This document shows positions 1 to 6,070 of a stretch of DNA of 6,530 bases, in pieces (position 1 is the stretch's first letter; every line of letters starts with the position of its first letter). The DNA comes from a bacterium UBP3_UBA6266. GTDB taxonomy: Bacteria > Auribacterota > UBA6266. The stretch lies in contig DJVC01000106.1 of assembly GCA_002440765.1 (NCBI GenBank), forward strand, positions 1 to 6,530. Reading direction: 5' to 3'. Below the pieces are notes generated by a model. The model ran no database searches, had not been told where the DNA came from, and was given only the letters and a program-made list of their open reading frames with translations. The position numbers were made by a program, and so were the translations under genes.

Positions 1-1
1 T

Positions 2-64
2 GTGGTCGTCGCATGCATTTCCATACTAATTTCCGATTTCTTTTTATCTATTATTCTGTTCTGA
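2..64 (+). CDS. mlaE: MlaE-type lipid ABC transporter permease, C-terminal end only (partial)
   Basis: Reading from base 2 gives 20 codons and a TGA stop at 62-64; the gene is cut by the window's left edge. The fragment begins VVVACISIL and is almost wholly hydrophobic, as expected for the last transmembrane helix of an MlaE/YrbE permease, where small and branched residues precede a phenylalanine-rich end (SDFFLSIILF). The call rests mainly on position: it lies 19 bases upstream of an MlaF-type ATPase that is followed by an MlaD-type protein, the usual E-F-D order. In such systems MlaE is the inner-membrane subunit through which MlaF and MlaD handle phospholipid. The fragment is too short to exclude another hydrophobic protein from sequence alone. 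Confidence 0.72.
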   Translation: MVVACISILISDFFLSIILF

Positions 65-70
65 TGATAA

Positions 71-75
71 AGGAG
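71..75 (+). promoter_or_regulatory. Shine-Dalgarno for mlaF (GTG start)
   Basis: AGGAG lies 8 bases before the GTG at 84. It supports the GTG start over the nearby ATG at 76, which opens a different frame and stops after three codons. Confidence 0.75.
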
Positions 76-83
76 ATGGTGGT

Positions 84-836
84 GTGATTAAAATAGTTGA
101 CGTCCATAAAAATTTTGCCGGGCAGGAAGTTCTGAAAGGAATAAACCTGGATGTTAAAAAGGGCGAAACGATTGTGATAATAGGGCGCAGCGGATGCGGT
201 AAAAGCGTTTTGCTTAAACATCTCATAGGTATTTTAAAACCTGACAGCGGAGATCTTTTCTTTAACGAGGTCAATATATCGCGTTTAAGAGAACCGGAGC
301 TTGTCGGGCACAGAAAAAGATTCGGGATGTTGTTCCAGGCCGCCGCTCTTTTTGATTCGATGACAGTTAAGGAAAATGTCGCTTTCGGTCTGCGTGAACA
401 TATGGAGATGTCCGAAGAACAGATAAACAGGCTTGTTAAAGAAAAGTTAGCGTTGGTGGGGCTTTATGGTATAGAGGAGAAAAAGCCGGCGGAACTCAGC
501 GGCGGTATGAGAAAAAGAGTCGGGCTTGCCCGGGCTTTTGCGATGGATCCTGAAATTATTTTATATGACGAACCCACCACCGGACTTGACCCTATAACTT
601 CGGATGTTATCAATGATTTAATAGTAAAATTAAAACACGAATTTAATGTTACATCATTTGCGGTAACTCATGACATGAAGAGCGCCTATAAAATAGCCGA
701 CAGGATTGCCATGCTTTATGAGGGGCACATTATAGAGAGCGGGACACCGGGGGAAATACAAAATACTTCAAATCCCGTTGTCAGGCAGTTTATATCCGGG
801 AGCTCACAGGGACCTATTACCGAGAAAGATCTGTAA
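84..836 (+). CDS. mlaF: MlaF-type ATPase of a phospholipid-trafficking (MCE) ABC transporter
   Basis: A 250-residue ABC ATPase, a usual length for MlaF. Visible motifs are Walker A GRSGCGKS (34-41), the Q-loop at Q85 within GMLFQAAALFDSM, the signature LSGGM (138-142), Walker B ending in YDE (161-163), the D-loop GLDP (167-170) and the switch histidine H196 (VTHDM). The phrase FQ-x-x-ALFDSMTVxENVAF and the GMRKRVGLARA helix after the signature are typical of the MlaF/Ttg2A branch rather than of amino-acid importers. It would hydrolyse ATP on the cytoplasmic face to drive lipid movement through MlaE, with MlaD as the periplasm-side partner. The GTG start is backed by a good ribosome binding site, and the domain begins at once (IKIVDVHKNF). 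It lies 19 bases after mlaE and 43 bases before mlaD, so co-transcription is likely. Confidence 0.93.
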   Translation: MIKIVDVHKNFAGQEVLKGINLDVKKGETIVIIGRSGCGKSVLLKHLIGILKPDSGDLFFNEVNISRLREPELVGHRKRFGMLFQAAALFDSMTVKENVAFGLREHMEMSEEQINRLVKEKLALVGLYGIEEKKPAELSGGMRKRVGLARAFAMDPEIILYDEPTTGLDPITSDVINDLIVKLKHEFNVTSFAVTHDMKSAYKIADRIAMLYEGHIIESGTPGEIQNTSNPVVRQFISGSSQGPITEKDL

Positions 837-879
837 ATTATGGATAGATAATCAATTATTAGTAAACGGAGATGAGATA
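837..879 (+). other. Longest gene-free stretch (43 bases), mlaF-mlaD gap
   Basis: The largest intergenic gap in the window. Apart from the mlaD ribosome binding site near its end it holds nothing I can name: no paired -35/-10 boxes, no stem-loop followed by a T run, no repeat. Confidence 0.6.
868..872 (+). promoter_or_regulatory. Shine-Dalgarno that fixes the mlaD start
   Basis: GGAGA ends 7 bases before the ATG at 880. The same frame stays open back to an ATG at 778 inside mlaF, but that longer version would add 34 residues unlike any MCE protein ahead of the membrane anchor and has no comparable binding site. Confidence 0.75.
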
Positions 880-1791
880 ATGCAAGATAACAAATTAGAA
901 TTCAAAGTGGGATTATTTGTTCTTATTGGTTTATTGGTATTGGCTTTTATGATATTGAAATTGGGCAATAAAGAATTTAAAGAGACTTACAGGGTTATAG
1001 GTGTTTTTGATTTTACCGGTGGGGTTATTAAAGGGGCTCCGGTGAGATGCTCAGGTGTTGAGATGGGAAAAGTCGTAGACCTGGTTTTAAAAACCGAGAA
1101 CCTGACAGAGGGGGAAACTTCCCATGTTGAGGTGGTTATGGAAGTTGCGCAGGGGGTTATTCTGAGAGAAGATGCCAGGGTGTCCATACAGTCTTACGGC
1201 ATACTTGGCGAAAAACACATCGAATTTACCCCCGTAAGCCAGACGGCAAGAATATTAAAACCGAATGATAAAATTACGGGCATAAACCCGGTTATGTTTG
1301 ATGATCTGGCTAAAGAGGGACAGAAAATATTCAAGTCGATTAACAATGCCGCGAACGGAATCGAGAAGCTTCTTACCGATCAAAATGTTAAAAACCTTTC
1401 AGATACGTTCTCGAACACAAAAAATCTCACCGCGGAAATGAGGCAATTTGTCTGCAAATTGGATTCTCTCTTGGAAAACAATGAAGAAAATATCACGAAA
1501 ATGATAGAGGGGCTCAGGGCTGACGCCGAAAAACTGGAAAATAGTATTGATAACCTGAATGACATTCTTGTTTCTATAAAAGAGGGAAACGGTACGGCGG
1601 GCAAACTTGTAGTGGATGCTGAATTATATAATGAGCTTACGGCACTGATAAAAGATTTGAGAGAACACGGTTTGTTCTATAAGGCGGGAAAATCCGATAA
1701 ATCAAGACGGACAAAATCCTCTTCTAACAAGGATGATTATCCCGGTACAAGTGAACTCAGTGAAGGTATAAATAGGGGATTTATCAGATAA
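880..1791 (+). CDS. mlaD: MlaD-type MCE-domain protein, inner-membrane anchored
   Basis: 303 residues from the ATG at 880. A short N-tail (MQDNKLEFKVGLF) leads into one transmembrane helix at about 10-28. A single MCE domain follows at about 37-134, with the typical FxxxGGVxxGAPVRxxGVEMGKV run and the late strand SYGILGEKHIEF (105-116). Such proteins form hexameric rings on the periplasmic side of the MlaE-MlaF complex and pass phospholipid between membranes. Residues about 140-262 look helical and coiled-coil prone. They contain GNGTAGKL (236-242 and on) and a D-x-ELY element, both common in MlaD relatives outside Proteobacteria. The final 35 residues are polar, rich in Lys, Ser and Arg, and probably disordered. 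No mlaC or mlaB follows; radA does, with the stop and start sharing one base. The MCE family call is firm; which lipid moves, and in which direction, cannot be read here. Confidence 0.92.
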   Translation: MQDNKLEFKVGLFVLIGLLVLAFMILKLGNKEFKETYRVIGVFDFTGGVIKGAPVRCSGVEMGKVVDLVLKTENLTEGETSHVEVVMEVAQGVILREDARVSIQSYGILGEKHIEFTPVSQTARILKPNDKITGINPVMFDDLAKEGQKIFKSINNAANGIEKLLTDQNVKNLSDTFSNTKNLTAEMRQFVCKLDSLLENNEENITKMIEGLRADAEKLENSIDNLNDILVSIKEGNGTAGKLVVDAELYNELTALIKDLREHGLFYKAGKSDKSRRTKSSSNKDDYPGTSELSEGINRGFIR

Positions 1792-1793
1792 TG
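1774..1793 (+). promoter_or_regulatory. mlaD-radA junction: TAATG overlap with upstream SD-like AGGGG
   Basis: The mlaD stop TAA (1789-1791) shares its last A with the radA ATG (1791-1793). AGGGG at 1774-1778 lies 12 bases before the start, a somewhat long spacing, so radA translation may depend partly on ribosomes finishing mlaD. The coupling is an inference from the layout. Confidence 0.55.
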
Positions 1794-3137
1794 GTGAAAA
1801 GTGCTTCCGGATACATATGCCAGGTTTGCGGCTTTTCGAGTTTTAACTGGTTTGGAAGGTGTCCTCAATGTCAGGAATGGGGTGCTCTTGTAGAAGAAGA
1901 GATTTCGTTTTCCGAGGCTGCCATGGAAAAAACCAGGGATATTATTCCGCAAAGCCTTAAGGGAGGAGAAACGGAAGAATATAAGCGTATTACCACGGGA
2001 ATCCGTGAGCTTGACAGGACACTGGGAGGAGGAGCAGTAAAAGGGTCGGTTGTGCTTTTGGGAGGGGATCCCGGTATAGGAAAATCTACGCTGCTTCTGC
2101 AGACAGCCGGATTGGCTTCGCAAAAAAATGTGAAATGTCTTTATATTTGCGGAGAAGAATCAATTGCCCAAACCCGTTTGAGAGCGGAAAGAATAAACGC
2201 CTTATCTGACAGGGTGGAGCTTATTTCAGAGACGTCACTTGAGCCGATTATAAAATGCATAACAAAGCATAGACCTCAATTGGTTGTCGTGGATTCCATA
2301 CAGGTTCTTTACAGCAATGCATTGACATCCGCTCCAGGTACCGTGGGTCAGGTAAGATACTGTTCCAGCCAGCTGGTAAGGCTTGCGAAAGTAAATAATA
2401 TAGTTTTTTTTATTGTCGGACATATAACAAAAAGCGGCATGATAGCAGGCCCTAAAGTTGTAGAACATTTGGTTGATACGGTATTGTATTTTGAAGGTGG
2501 AAGGCAGCACGCCTACAGGATTGTGAGAGCTGTTAAAAACAGGTTCGGTTCAACAGATGAAATCGCGATTTTTAATATGACCGAAAAAGGTTTGCTTGAA
2601 ATCGAAAATCCGTCGGAGTTATTCATATCGGAAAGAAGATCGGATATCTCAGGATCTGTTGTTGTGTCATGTATGGAAGGTTCCAGGCCTATTTTGATAG
2701 AAATTCAGGCTCTGGTCAGCCCTTCATACGGTGTCCCTAAAAGAAGAGCCACGGGTTTTGATGTAAACAGGTTAATGCTTCTGATAGCCGTGCTTGAAAA
2801 AAGATGCGGCTTTTTGTTCAACTCGCAGGATGTTTTTATAAACATTGCCGGCGGGGTAAAAATTAATGAAACAGCCGCTGATCTGGCAGTTTGCCTTGCG
2901 CTGGTTTCAGCTTTAAAAGATATTCCGATCAGACAGGAGAGTATTTTTATCGGTGAAGTGGGACTTGGAGGCGAAGTCCGAAGCGTAACAAATCCGAAAA
3001 GGAGATTGAGCGAATCTGTCAGGCTTGGGTTCACAACCGCGTTTGTTCCGGCCGGCAACAGCAACGATGTTTCGATAAAAGGCATTGAGACGGTAAAAGT
3101 TAAGTCTATTCAGGATGTAATTGACAAGTTGTTTTAG
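1791..3137 (+). CDS. radA: DNA repair/recombination protein RadA (Sms)
   Basis: 448 residues, close to the usual 450-460 of RadA/Sms, with the family's domain order complete. The N-terminal zinc ribbon has four cysteines, C10, C13, C24 and C27, in YICQVCG...GRCPQC. The RecA-like ATPase has Walker A GGDPGIGKST (91-100) and Walker B LVVVD (164-168). The RadA-specific KNRFG motif is at 249-253. A Lon-protease-like C-terminal domain spans about 285-448, including GGVKINETAADLA and GEVGLGGEVR. RadA is a cytoplasmic ATPase that promotes branch migration and extension of recombination intermediates, helping RecA. In the Lon-like domain the spot aligned with the Lon serine is alanine (NETAADLA), which agrees with RadA being non-proteolytic. 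The start is the ATG overlapping the mlaD stop; starting later would cut the zinc ribbon. In Firmicutes radA is followed by disA and yacL; here a TPR gene takes the disA place. Confidence 0.97.
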   Translation: MVKSASGYICQVCGFSSFNWFGRCPQCQEWGALVEEEISFSEAAMEKTRDIIPQSLKGGETEEYKRITTGIRELDRTLGGGAVKGSVVLLGGDPGIGKSTLLLQTAGLASQKNVKCLYICGEESIAQTRLRAERINALSDRVELISETSLEPIIKCITKHRPQLVVVDSIQVLYSNALTSAPGTVGQVRYCSSQLVRLAKVNNIVFFIVGHITKSGMIAGPKVVEHLVDTVLYFEGGRQHAYRIVRAVKNRFGSTDEIAIFNMTEKGLLEIENPSELFISERRSDISGSVVVSCMEGSRPILIEIQALVSPSYGVPKRRATGFDVNRLMLLIAVLEKRCGFLFNSQDVFINIAGGVKINETAADLAVCLALVSALKDIPIRQESIFIGEVGLGGEVRSVTNPKRRLSESVRLGFTTAFVPAGNSNDVSIKGIETVKVKSIQDVIDKLF

Positions 3138-3141
3138 AAAC

Positions 3142-3148
3142 GGAGGGG
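3142..3148 (+). promoter_or_regulatory. Strong Shine-Dalgarno for the TPR gene
   Basis: GGAGGGG ends 7 bases before the ATG at 3156 in the 18-base gap after radA. It is the best-looking ribosome binding site in the window and suggests this gene is translated independently and well. Confidence 0.75.
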
Positions 3149-3155
3149 TAAATAT

Positions 3156-4358
3156 ATGACGTTCAGGCATTTTATTCTTATATTCTTTCCAATAATAATC
3201 CTTATTATATGCCCACCGGTTTCGGCAGATGTAATCAGGGTTGAGGGCGGAGCGATTTTAAAAGGGGATATATCATATGCAGACAATGAAATGATCGAAA
3301 TTAAAATGCCGTCAGGGGTTGTCGCTATAAAAAAAGATAAAATCATTTCGATTAAGCCCGCGGCGCTTGAAGAAATCGAAAATCTTCTGACGGATGCCGA
3401 GGTTGAAACCCGGCCTGAAGTCACACTGGAAATGTGCGGAGAAGCGAGTAAAAAACTGGATGATTTTAAAAGGACTTATCCTGTTTATACTTCCGATATT
3501 ACCAGATGGGCTGAGAAATTAACTTTGAAAGGAAGGTCGATAATCGCGCAGATAAAAGAAAGAGTTAAAAGCGAAAACCTTGTTTTATATGAGGGAAAGT
3601 ATATAAGCAAAGACCTTAGAGATTTAATTGTCGGAGAAGAACAGGAAAGAGAACAGAAAAAGGAAAGAAGAAAATCGGCGGTAGGTTATTTTGATGAAGC
3701 CAATACCCTTGTGTCTCAGAAGAAATATGATCAGGCTATCGAAAAATACAGGAAAGCGGTTGAAGAAATGCCGGATGCGATAGGGCCTCATTATAACCTG
3801 GCAAAAATATATGACGTTAAGCAGGACTACAGGAACGCTATTAAAGAATATGAGAAGGTTGTGGAGATAGAACCGACTATTCTTGACGCTTATGTGGCAA
3901 TGGGTGAAATATACAGGAAAATGAATTATGTGGGCCGGGGTATAGAGGTTCTGAAGAAAGCCGTTGAAATTAATCCTAATCTTATTGAATCAAGATATAA
4001 TCTTGCCATGTTTTATTTTAATATCAAGGACTATAATAATGCGATTCTGCAGTGCCATGAAATTGTTGAGAATGACCCTGATTTTACTCCGGCGAGCATC
4101 TTACTGGGCACGATATATTTCAATAAGAAGGTGTACGATAAGGCAGCGGAAGCTTACGAAATGGTTCTTCAGAAAAATCCGGATTCCGAGGAAGTCCATC
4201 ATCTGCTCGGAACCCTTTACAGGGCACAGAAAAAATACTCCGCGGCCATTAAAGAATATAAGAGAGTCCTTGATCTTAATCCCGACAATAATGAAGCGAA
4301 AGATTCCATAGAGGAAATCAAGGTTCTTGAAAAAATTACAAATATTGCAGAGGATTGA
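3156..4358 (+). CDS. Secreted or membrane-anchored TPR-repeat protein of unknown function
   Basis: 400 residues. A signal-like N-terminus (MTFRH, then a hydrophobic run at 6-19) ends in PPVSA-D, suggesting cleavage after A24. C19 does not fit a lipobox because isoleucine precedes it; if uncleaved, the segment would be a membrane anchor. Residues 25-68 read as a small all-beta module (VIRVEGGAILKGDI ... VAIKKDKIISIKP), the kind that precedes repeat domains in envelope proteins of several diderm phyla. Residues 69-160 are mixed helical and include LYEGKYISKDLRDLI, like the short 'GxW-x-x-PEE' elements in such proteins. A very charged linker lies at 161-173. Six 34-residue TPRs in exact register cover 175-378 (175, 209, 243, 277, 311, 345), then a 22-residue helix closes the protein. 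TPRs bind other proteins, so a periplasmic scaffold role is likely, but no partner or reaction can be named. It lies between radA and yacL, where Firmicutes carry disA, and shows no likeness to DisA. Confidence 0.88.
   Translation: MTFRHFILIFFPIIILIICPPVSADVIRVEGGAILKGDISYADNEMIEIKMPSGVVAIKKDKIISIKPAALEEIENLLTDAEVETRPEVTLEMCGEASKKLDDFKRTYPVYTSDITRWAEKLTLKGRSIIAQIKERVKSENLVLYEGKYISKDLRDLIVGEEQEREQKKERRKSAVGYFDEANTLVSQKKYDQAIEKYRKAVEEMPDAIGPHYNLAKIYDVKQDYRNAIKEYEKVVEIEPTILDAYVAMGEIYRKMNYVGRGIEVLKKAVEINPNLIESRYNLAMFYFNIKDYNNAILQCHEIVENDPDFTPASILLGTIYFNKKVYDKAAEAYEMVLQKNPDSEEVHHLLGTLYRAQKKYSAAIKEYKRVLDLNPDNNEAKDSIEEIKVLEKITNIAED
3678..4289 (+). repeat. Six tandem 34-residue TPR units (protein-level repeat)
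   Basis: Six consecutive units of 34 codons, starting at residues 175, 209, 243, 277, 311 and 345 of the TPR protein. They share the usual spacing: a large residue and Leu or Ala in helix A (for example YNLAKIY, LLGTLY), Y and A near positions 20-24 (DYRNAI, KYSAAI) and a closing NP or DP. Unit 3 departs at the second-helix alanine (YVGRGIEVL). The copies have diverged at the DNA level, so this is an old protein repeat and not a recent DNA duplication. Confidence 0.88.
4349..4353 (+). promoter_or_regulatory. Shine-Dalgarno that decides the yacL start
   Basis: AGAGG lies inside the last codons of the TPR gene, 9 bases before the ATG at 4363. It favours this ATG over an in-frame TTG at 4327, which would overlap the TPR gene by 32 bases and add 12 residues before the first membrane helix. 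Confidence 0.65.
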
Positions 4359-4362
4359 TTAT

Positions 4363-5382
4363 ATGACATTATGGATTATAAGAATCTGTTTTTGTGTTTT
4401 TTGCGCGGTAATCGGATGGGATTTTGTTCCGAGTATATACGATGTTGCTTCCGTTACCGGCGCGGCGGTCGGTTTTAGCGTAGGTGTTATTGTTATCGGC
4501 ATTGAATTGGGACTGAAACGTTTTTCTTTCAGAGGCGTTACTTCCGCCCTGATAGGATTTGTTTTGGGAGCGGTAGTCGCGGATCTTATAATTAAGATTC
4601 TGTTTATTCCTTTTACCCCCCTGGAGGCTTATCAGAAAATTATCATAACAGCGATATTCTGTTACATAGGGATGATGTTTGTTTACGGCGGAAGAGATGA
4701 ATTACATATGATAGTTCCCTATGTGCGTTTTACAAGACAGTATAAGACAAGGCGGTTTGTTATTGTGGATACAAGTGTAATTATAGACGGGAGGGTGATA
4801 GATATTATTGAATCGGGGTTTATCGATGATGTTCTTGTTATCCCCCGTTTTGTCCTTCGGGAACTGCAGTTGATAGCGGATTCTTCGGATGATTTGAAAC
4901 GGCAGAGGGGCAGAAGAGGACTTGAGATGCTTAAAAAAATTCAGGATAATCCCAAGGTCGAAACCAAGATAGATGATTCCGATTTTTCCGATATACAGGA
5001 AGTTGACCACAAGTTAATACGCCTTGCAAAGATCATGGATGCGAAAATACTGACAAACGATTATAATCTGAATAAAATTGCCGAGATAGAAAAAGTGAGT
5101 GTATTGAATATAAATGACCTGGCTAATTCGCTGAAGACTGTGGTTTTTCCCGGAGAAACACTTAAAGTCCATATAGTCAGAGAAGGTAAAGAAAAAAACC
5201 AGGGCATAGGTTATCTTGAAGACGGAACCATGGTTGTTGTGAGTGACGGCAGAAAATTGATAGGGAAACGGATTGAAGCTGAAGTCACAAGTATTCTCCA
5301 GACGACGGCGGGCAAGATGATATTTTCAGAATCAAAAAAATCCAGACAGAATCATCAACAGTGGGAAAACCCGAGATTATGA
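4363..5382 (+). CDS. yacL: Membrane PIN-TRAM domain protein, YacL family (putative ribonuclease)
   Basis: 339 residues from the ATG at 4363. Four hydrophobic segments at about 3-19, 31-50, 58-82 and 92-108 place the N-terminal third in the inner membrane; the second is glycine-rich (GAAVGFSVG). A PIN domain follows at about 131-255, opening with FVIVDTSVIIDGR. Its likely metal-binding acids are D136, E167 (VLRELQ), D215 (VDHKLIRLA) and D233 (TND), so the nuclease site looks intact. A TRAM domain, a small RNA-binding beta barrel, covers about 262-320 (PGETLKVHIVREGKEKNQGIGYL). PIN domains of this type cut RNA; the true substrate of YacL proteins is not established to my knowledge. The gene starts 4 bases after the TPR gene and overlaps ispD by 4 bases (ATGA). 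Its place between the radA region and ispD-ispF matches Bacillus yacL. Confidence 0.93.
   Translation: MTLWIIRICFCVFCAVIGWDFVPSIYDVASVTGAAVGFSVGVIVIGIELGLKRFSFRGVTSALIGFVLGAVVADLIIKILFIPFTPLEAYQKIIITAIFCYIGMMFVYGGRDELHMIVPYVRFTRQYKTRRFVIVDTSVIIDGRVIDIIESGFIDDVLVIPRFVLRELQLIADSSDDLKRQRGRRGLEMLKKIQDNPKVETKIDDSDFSDIQEVDHKLIRLAKIMDAKILTNDYNLNKIAEIEKVSVLNINDLANSLKTVVFPGETLKVHIVREGKEKNQGIGYLEDGTMVVVSDGRKLIGKRIEAEVTSILQTTAGKMIFSESKKSRQNHQQWENPRL
5379..5382 (+). promoter_or_regulatory. ATGA stop-start overlap between yacL and ispD
   Basis: The ispD ATG (5379-5381) overlaps the yacL TGA (5380-5382). No clear Shine-Dalgarno lies at normal distance, so ispD translation is probably coupled to yacL by termination-reinitiation. 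This is inferred from layout only. Confidence 0.6.
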
Positions 5383-6065
5383 ACACTGCAATTATCGCGG
5401 GAGGAGGAACAGGCAAACGATTCGGAGGAAGTGAATGCAAACAGTTTGTTAAAATAAACGGAAAGCCTCTGATATATTATTCCATCTATCCGTTTCAGGC
5501 GAGCCCTTTCTTCGATGAAATTATAGTTGTTTTGCCCCCCGGGCATACAGCTGCTTTTAAAGAGGAGGTATCGGATAGATTCCGTTTTGATAAAGTTGTT
5601 AAAGTTATCCCGGGAGGAAAAGAGAGGCAGGATTCTGTATTTAACGGGTTAAACAGCGCTTCCGGCAAGACCGAGCTCGTGGCGGTCCATGATGCGGCGA
5701 GGCCTTTTGCGACAGGCGCTTTGATTAAAAGACTTGTTGAATCTATCAATGGGCATGACGGGGTAATCCCCGGTGTCAAGATTTTGCAGACAGTCAAACA
5801 GATTGACGACAGGGCGTATGTCAGAAAGACACTGAACAGGGATTTTATTGTTGAAATACAGACTCCCCAGGTGTTTAAATATCGGGTTTTGAAAAAAGCT
5901 TATGAACATATTATTAAAAACAAGATCAAGGTTACCGATGATTCAGCTGCGGTTGAACTGGCAAAAGGTAAAATTAAAATAACAGAAGGGGATTACGCGA
6001 ACAGAAAAATAACTTATAAAGAAGACTTGATTTGGATGGAAATTGCGATAAACAGGAGATTGTAA
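5379..6065 (+). CDS. ispD: 2-C-methyl-D-erythritol 4-phosphate cytidylyltransferase
   Basis: 228 residues from the ATG at 5379, the usual IspD length. The enzyme joins MEP with CTP to give CDP-methylerythritol and pyrophosphate, the third step of the MEP isoprenoid pathway in the cytoplasm. Motifs in order are the CTP-binding glycine-rich loop GGGTGKRFGG (8-17, with R14), K21 in ECKQF, GGKERQDSV (79-87), VHDAARPF (103-110, with D105 and R108), TPQVF (162-166), TDDSAAVE (186-193) and K213 in ITYKEDL. All catalytic positions known from the E. coli enzyme appear present. An in-frame GTG at 5361 would add six residues (MGKPEI) ahead of the conserved MNTAIIAGG; the ATG fits the family and the ATGA overlap with yacL. 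ispF follows after 5 bases, the pairing seen in many bacteria. Confidence 0.97.
   Translation: MNTAIIAGGGTGKRFGGSECKQFVKINGKPLIYYSIYPFQASPFFDEIIVVLPPGHTAAFKEEVSDRFRFDKVVKVIPGGKERQDSVFNGLNSASGKTELVAVHDAARPFATGALIKRLVESINGHDGVIPGVKILQTVKQIDDRAYVRKTLNRDFIVEIQTPQVFKYRVLKKAYEHIIKNKIKVTDDSAAVELAKGKIKITEGDYANRKITYKEDLIWMEIAINRRL
6054..6059 (+). promoter_or_regulatory. Shine-Dalgarno for ispF, inside the end of ispD
   Basis: AGGAGA is within the last ispD codons, 11 bases before the ispF ATG at 6071. The spacing is slightly long but usable. Confidence 0.6.
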
Positions 6066-6070
6066 CTCTT

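Noticed and set aside
778..879. Upstream in-frame extension of mlaD starting at ATG 778 inside mlaF
   Set aside because: The added 34 residues overlap mlaF, resemble no MCE N-terminus and lack a ribosome binding site; ATG 880 has one and leads directly into the membrane anchor.
1737..2123. Minus-strand open frame of 128 codons across the mlaD-radA junction
   Set aside because: It is antisense to the conserved RadA zinc ribbon and Walker A, with no recognisable motifs and no credible ribosome binding site.
2404..2411. Run of eight T bases in radA as a slippage site or terminator
   Set aside because: The RadA frame is intact through it (VFFIVG) and no stem-loop precedes it.
2844..2895. Alanine at the Lon-serine position of RadA as a lost active site
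   Set aside because: RadA Lon-like domains are not proteases and often lack this serine, so it is ordinary for the family.
2705..3085. Minus-strand open frame of 126 codons within radA
   Set aside because: It is a shadow of the Lon-like domain, and its composition reflects the complement of that coding sequence.
3121..3154. TTGACA at 3121 with TAAATA at 3149 as a promoter for the TPR gene
   Set aside because: The spacer is 22 bases, too long for a standard promoter, and transcription would start past the ATG at 3156; TTGACA is simply part of the radA coding end.
3198..3215. Lipobox for a lipoprotein in the TPR gene (LIIC)
   Set aside because: Isoleucine before the cysteine does not fit the required small residue; a standard VSA-D cleavage site is a better reading.
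3964..4311. Same-strand open frame of 115 codons inside the TPR gene
   Set aside because: It is a shifted reading of the repeat region, rich in Ile, Arg and Lys with no domain, and is fully covered by the clear TPR frame.
4327..4362. TTG start for yacL inside the TPR gene
   Set aside because: It gives 12 extra residues, a 32-base overlap and a rare start codon; ATG 4363 has AGAGG at good spacing.
4702..5010. Minus-strand open frame of 102 codons in yacL, considered as an antitoxin for the PIN domain
   Set aside because: It lies wholly antisense to the conserved PIN core and has no antitoxin-like features.
5334..5340. Run of seven A bases near the yacL end as a programmed frameshift
   Set aside because: The frame continues normally to the ATGA overlap with ispD, and no stimulatory structure is evident.
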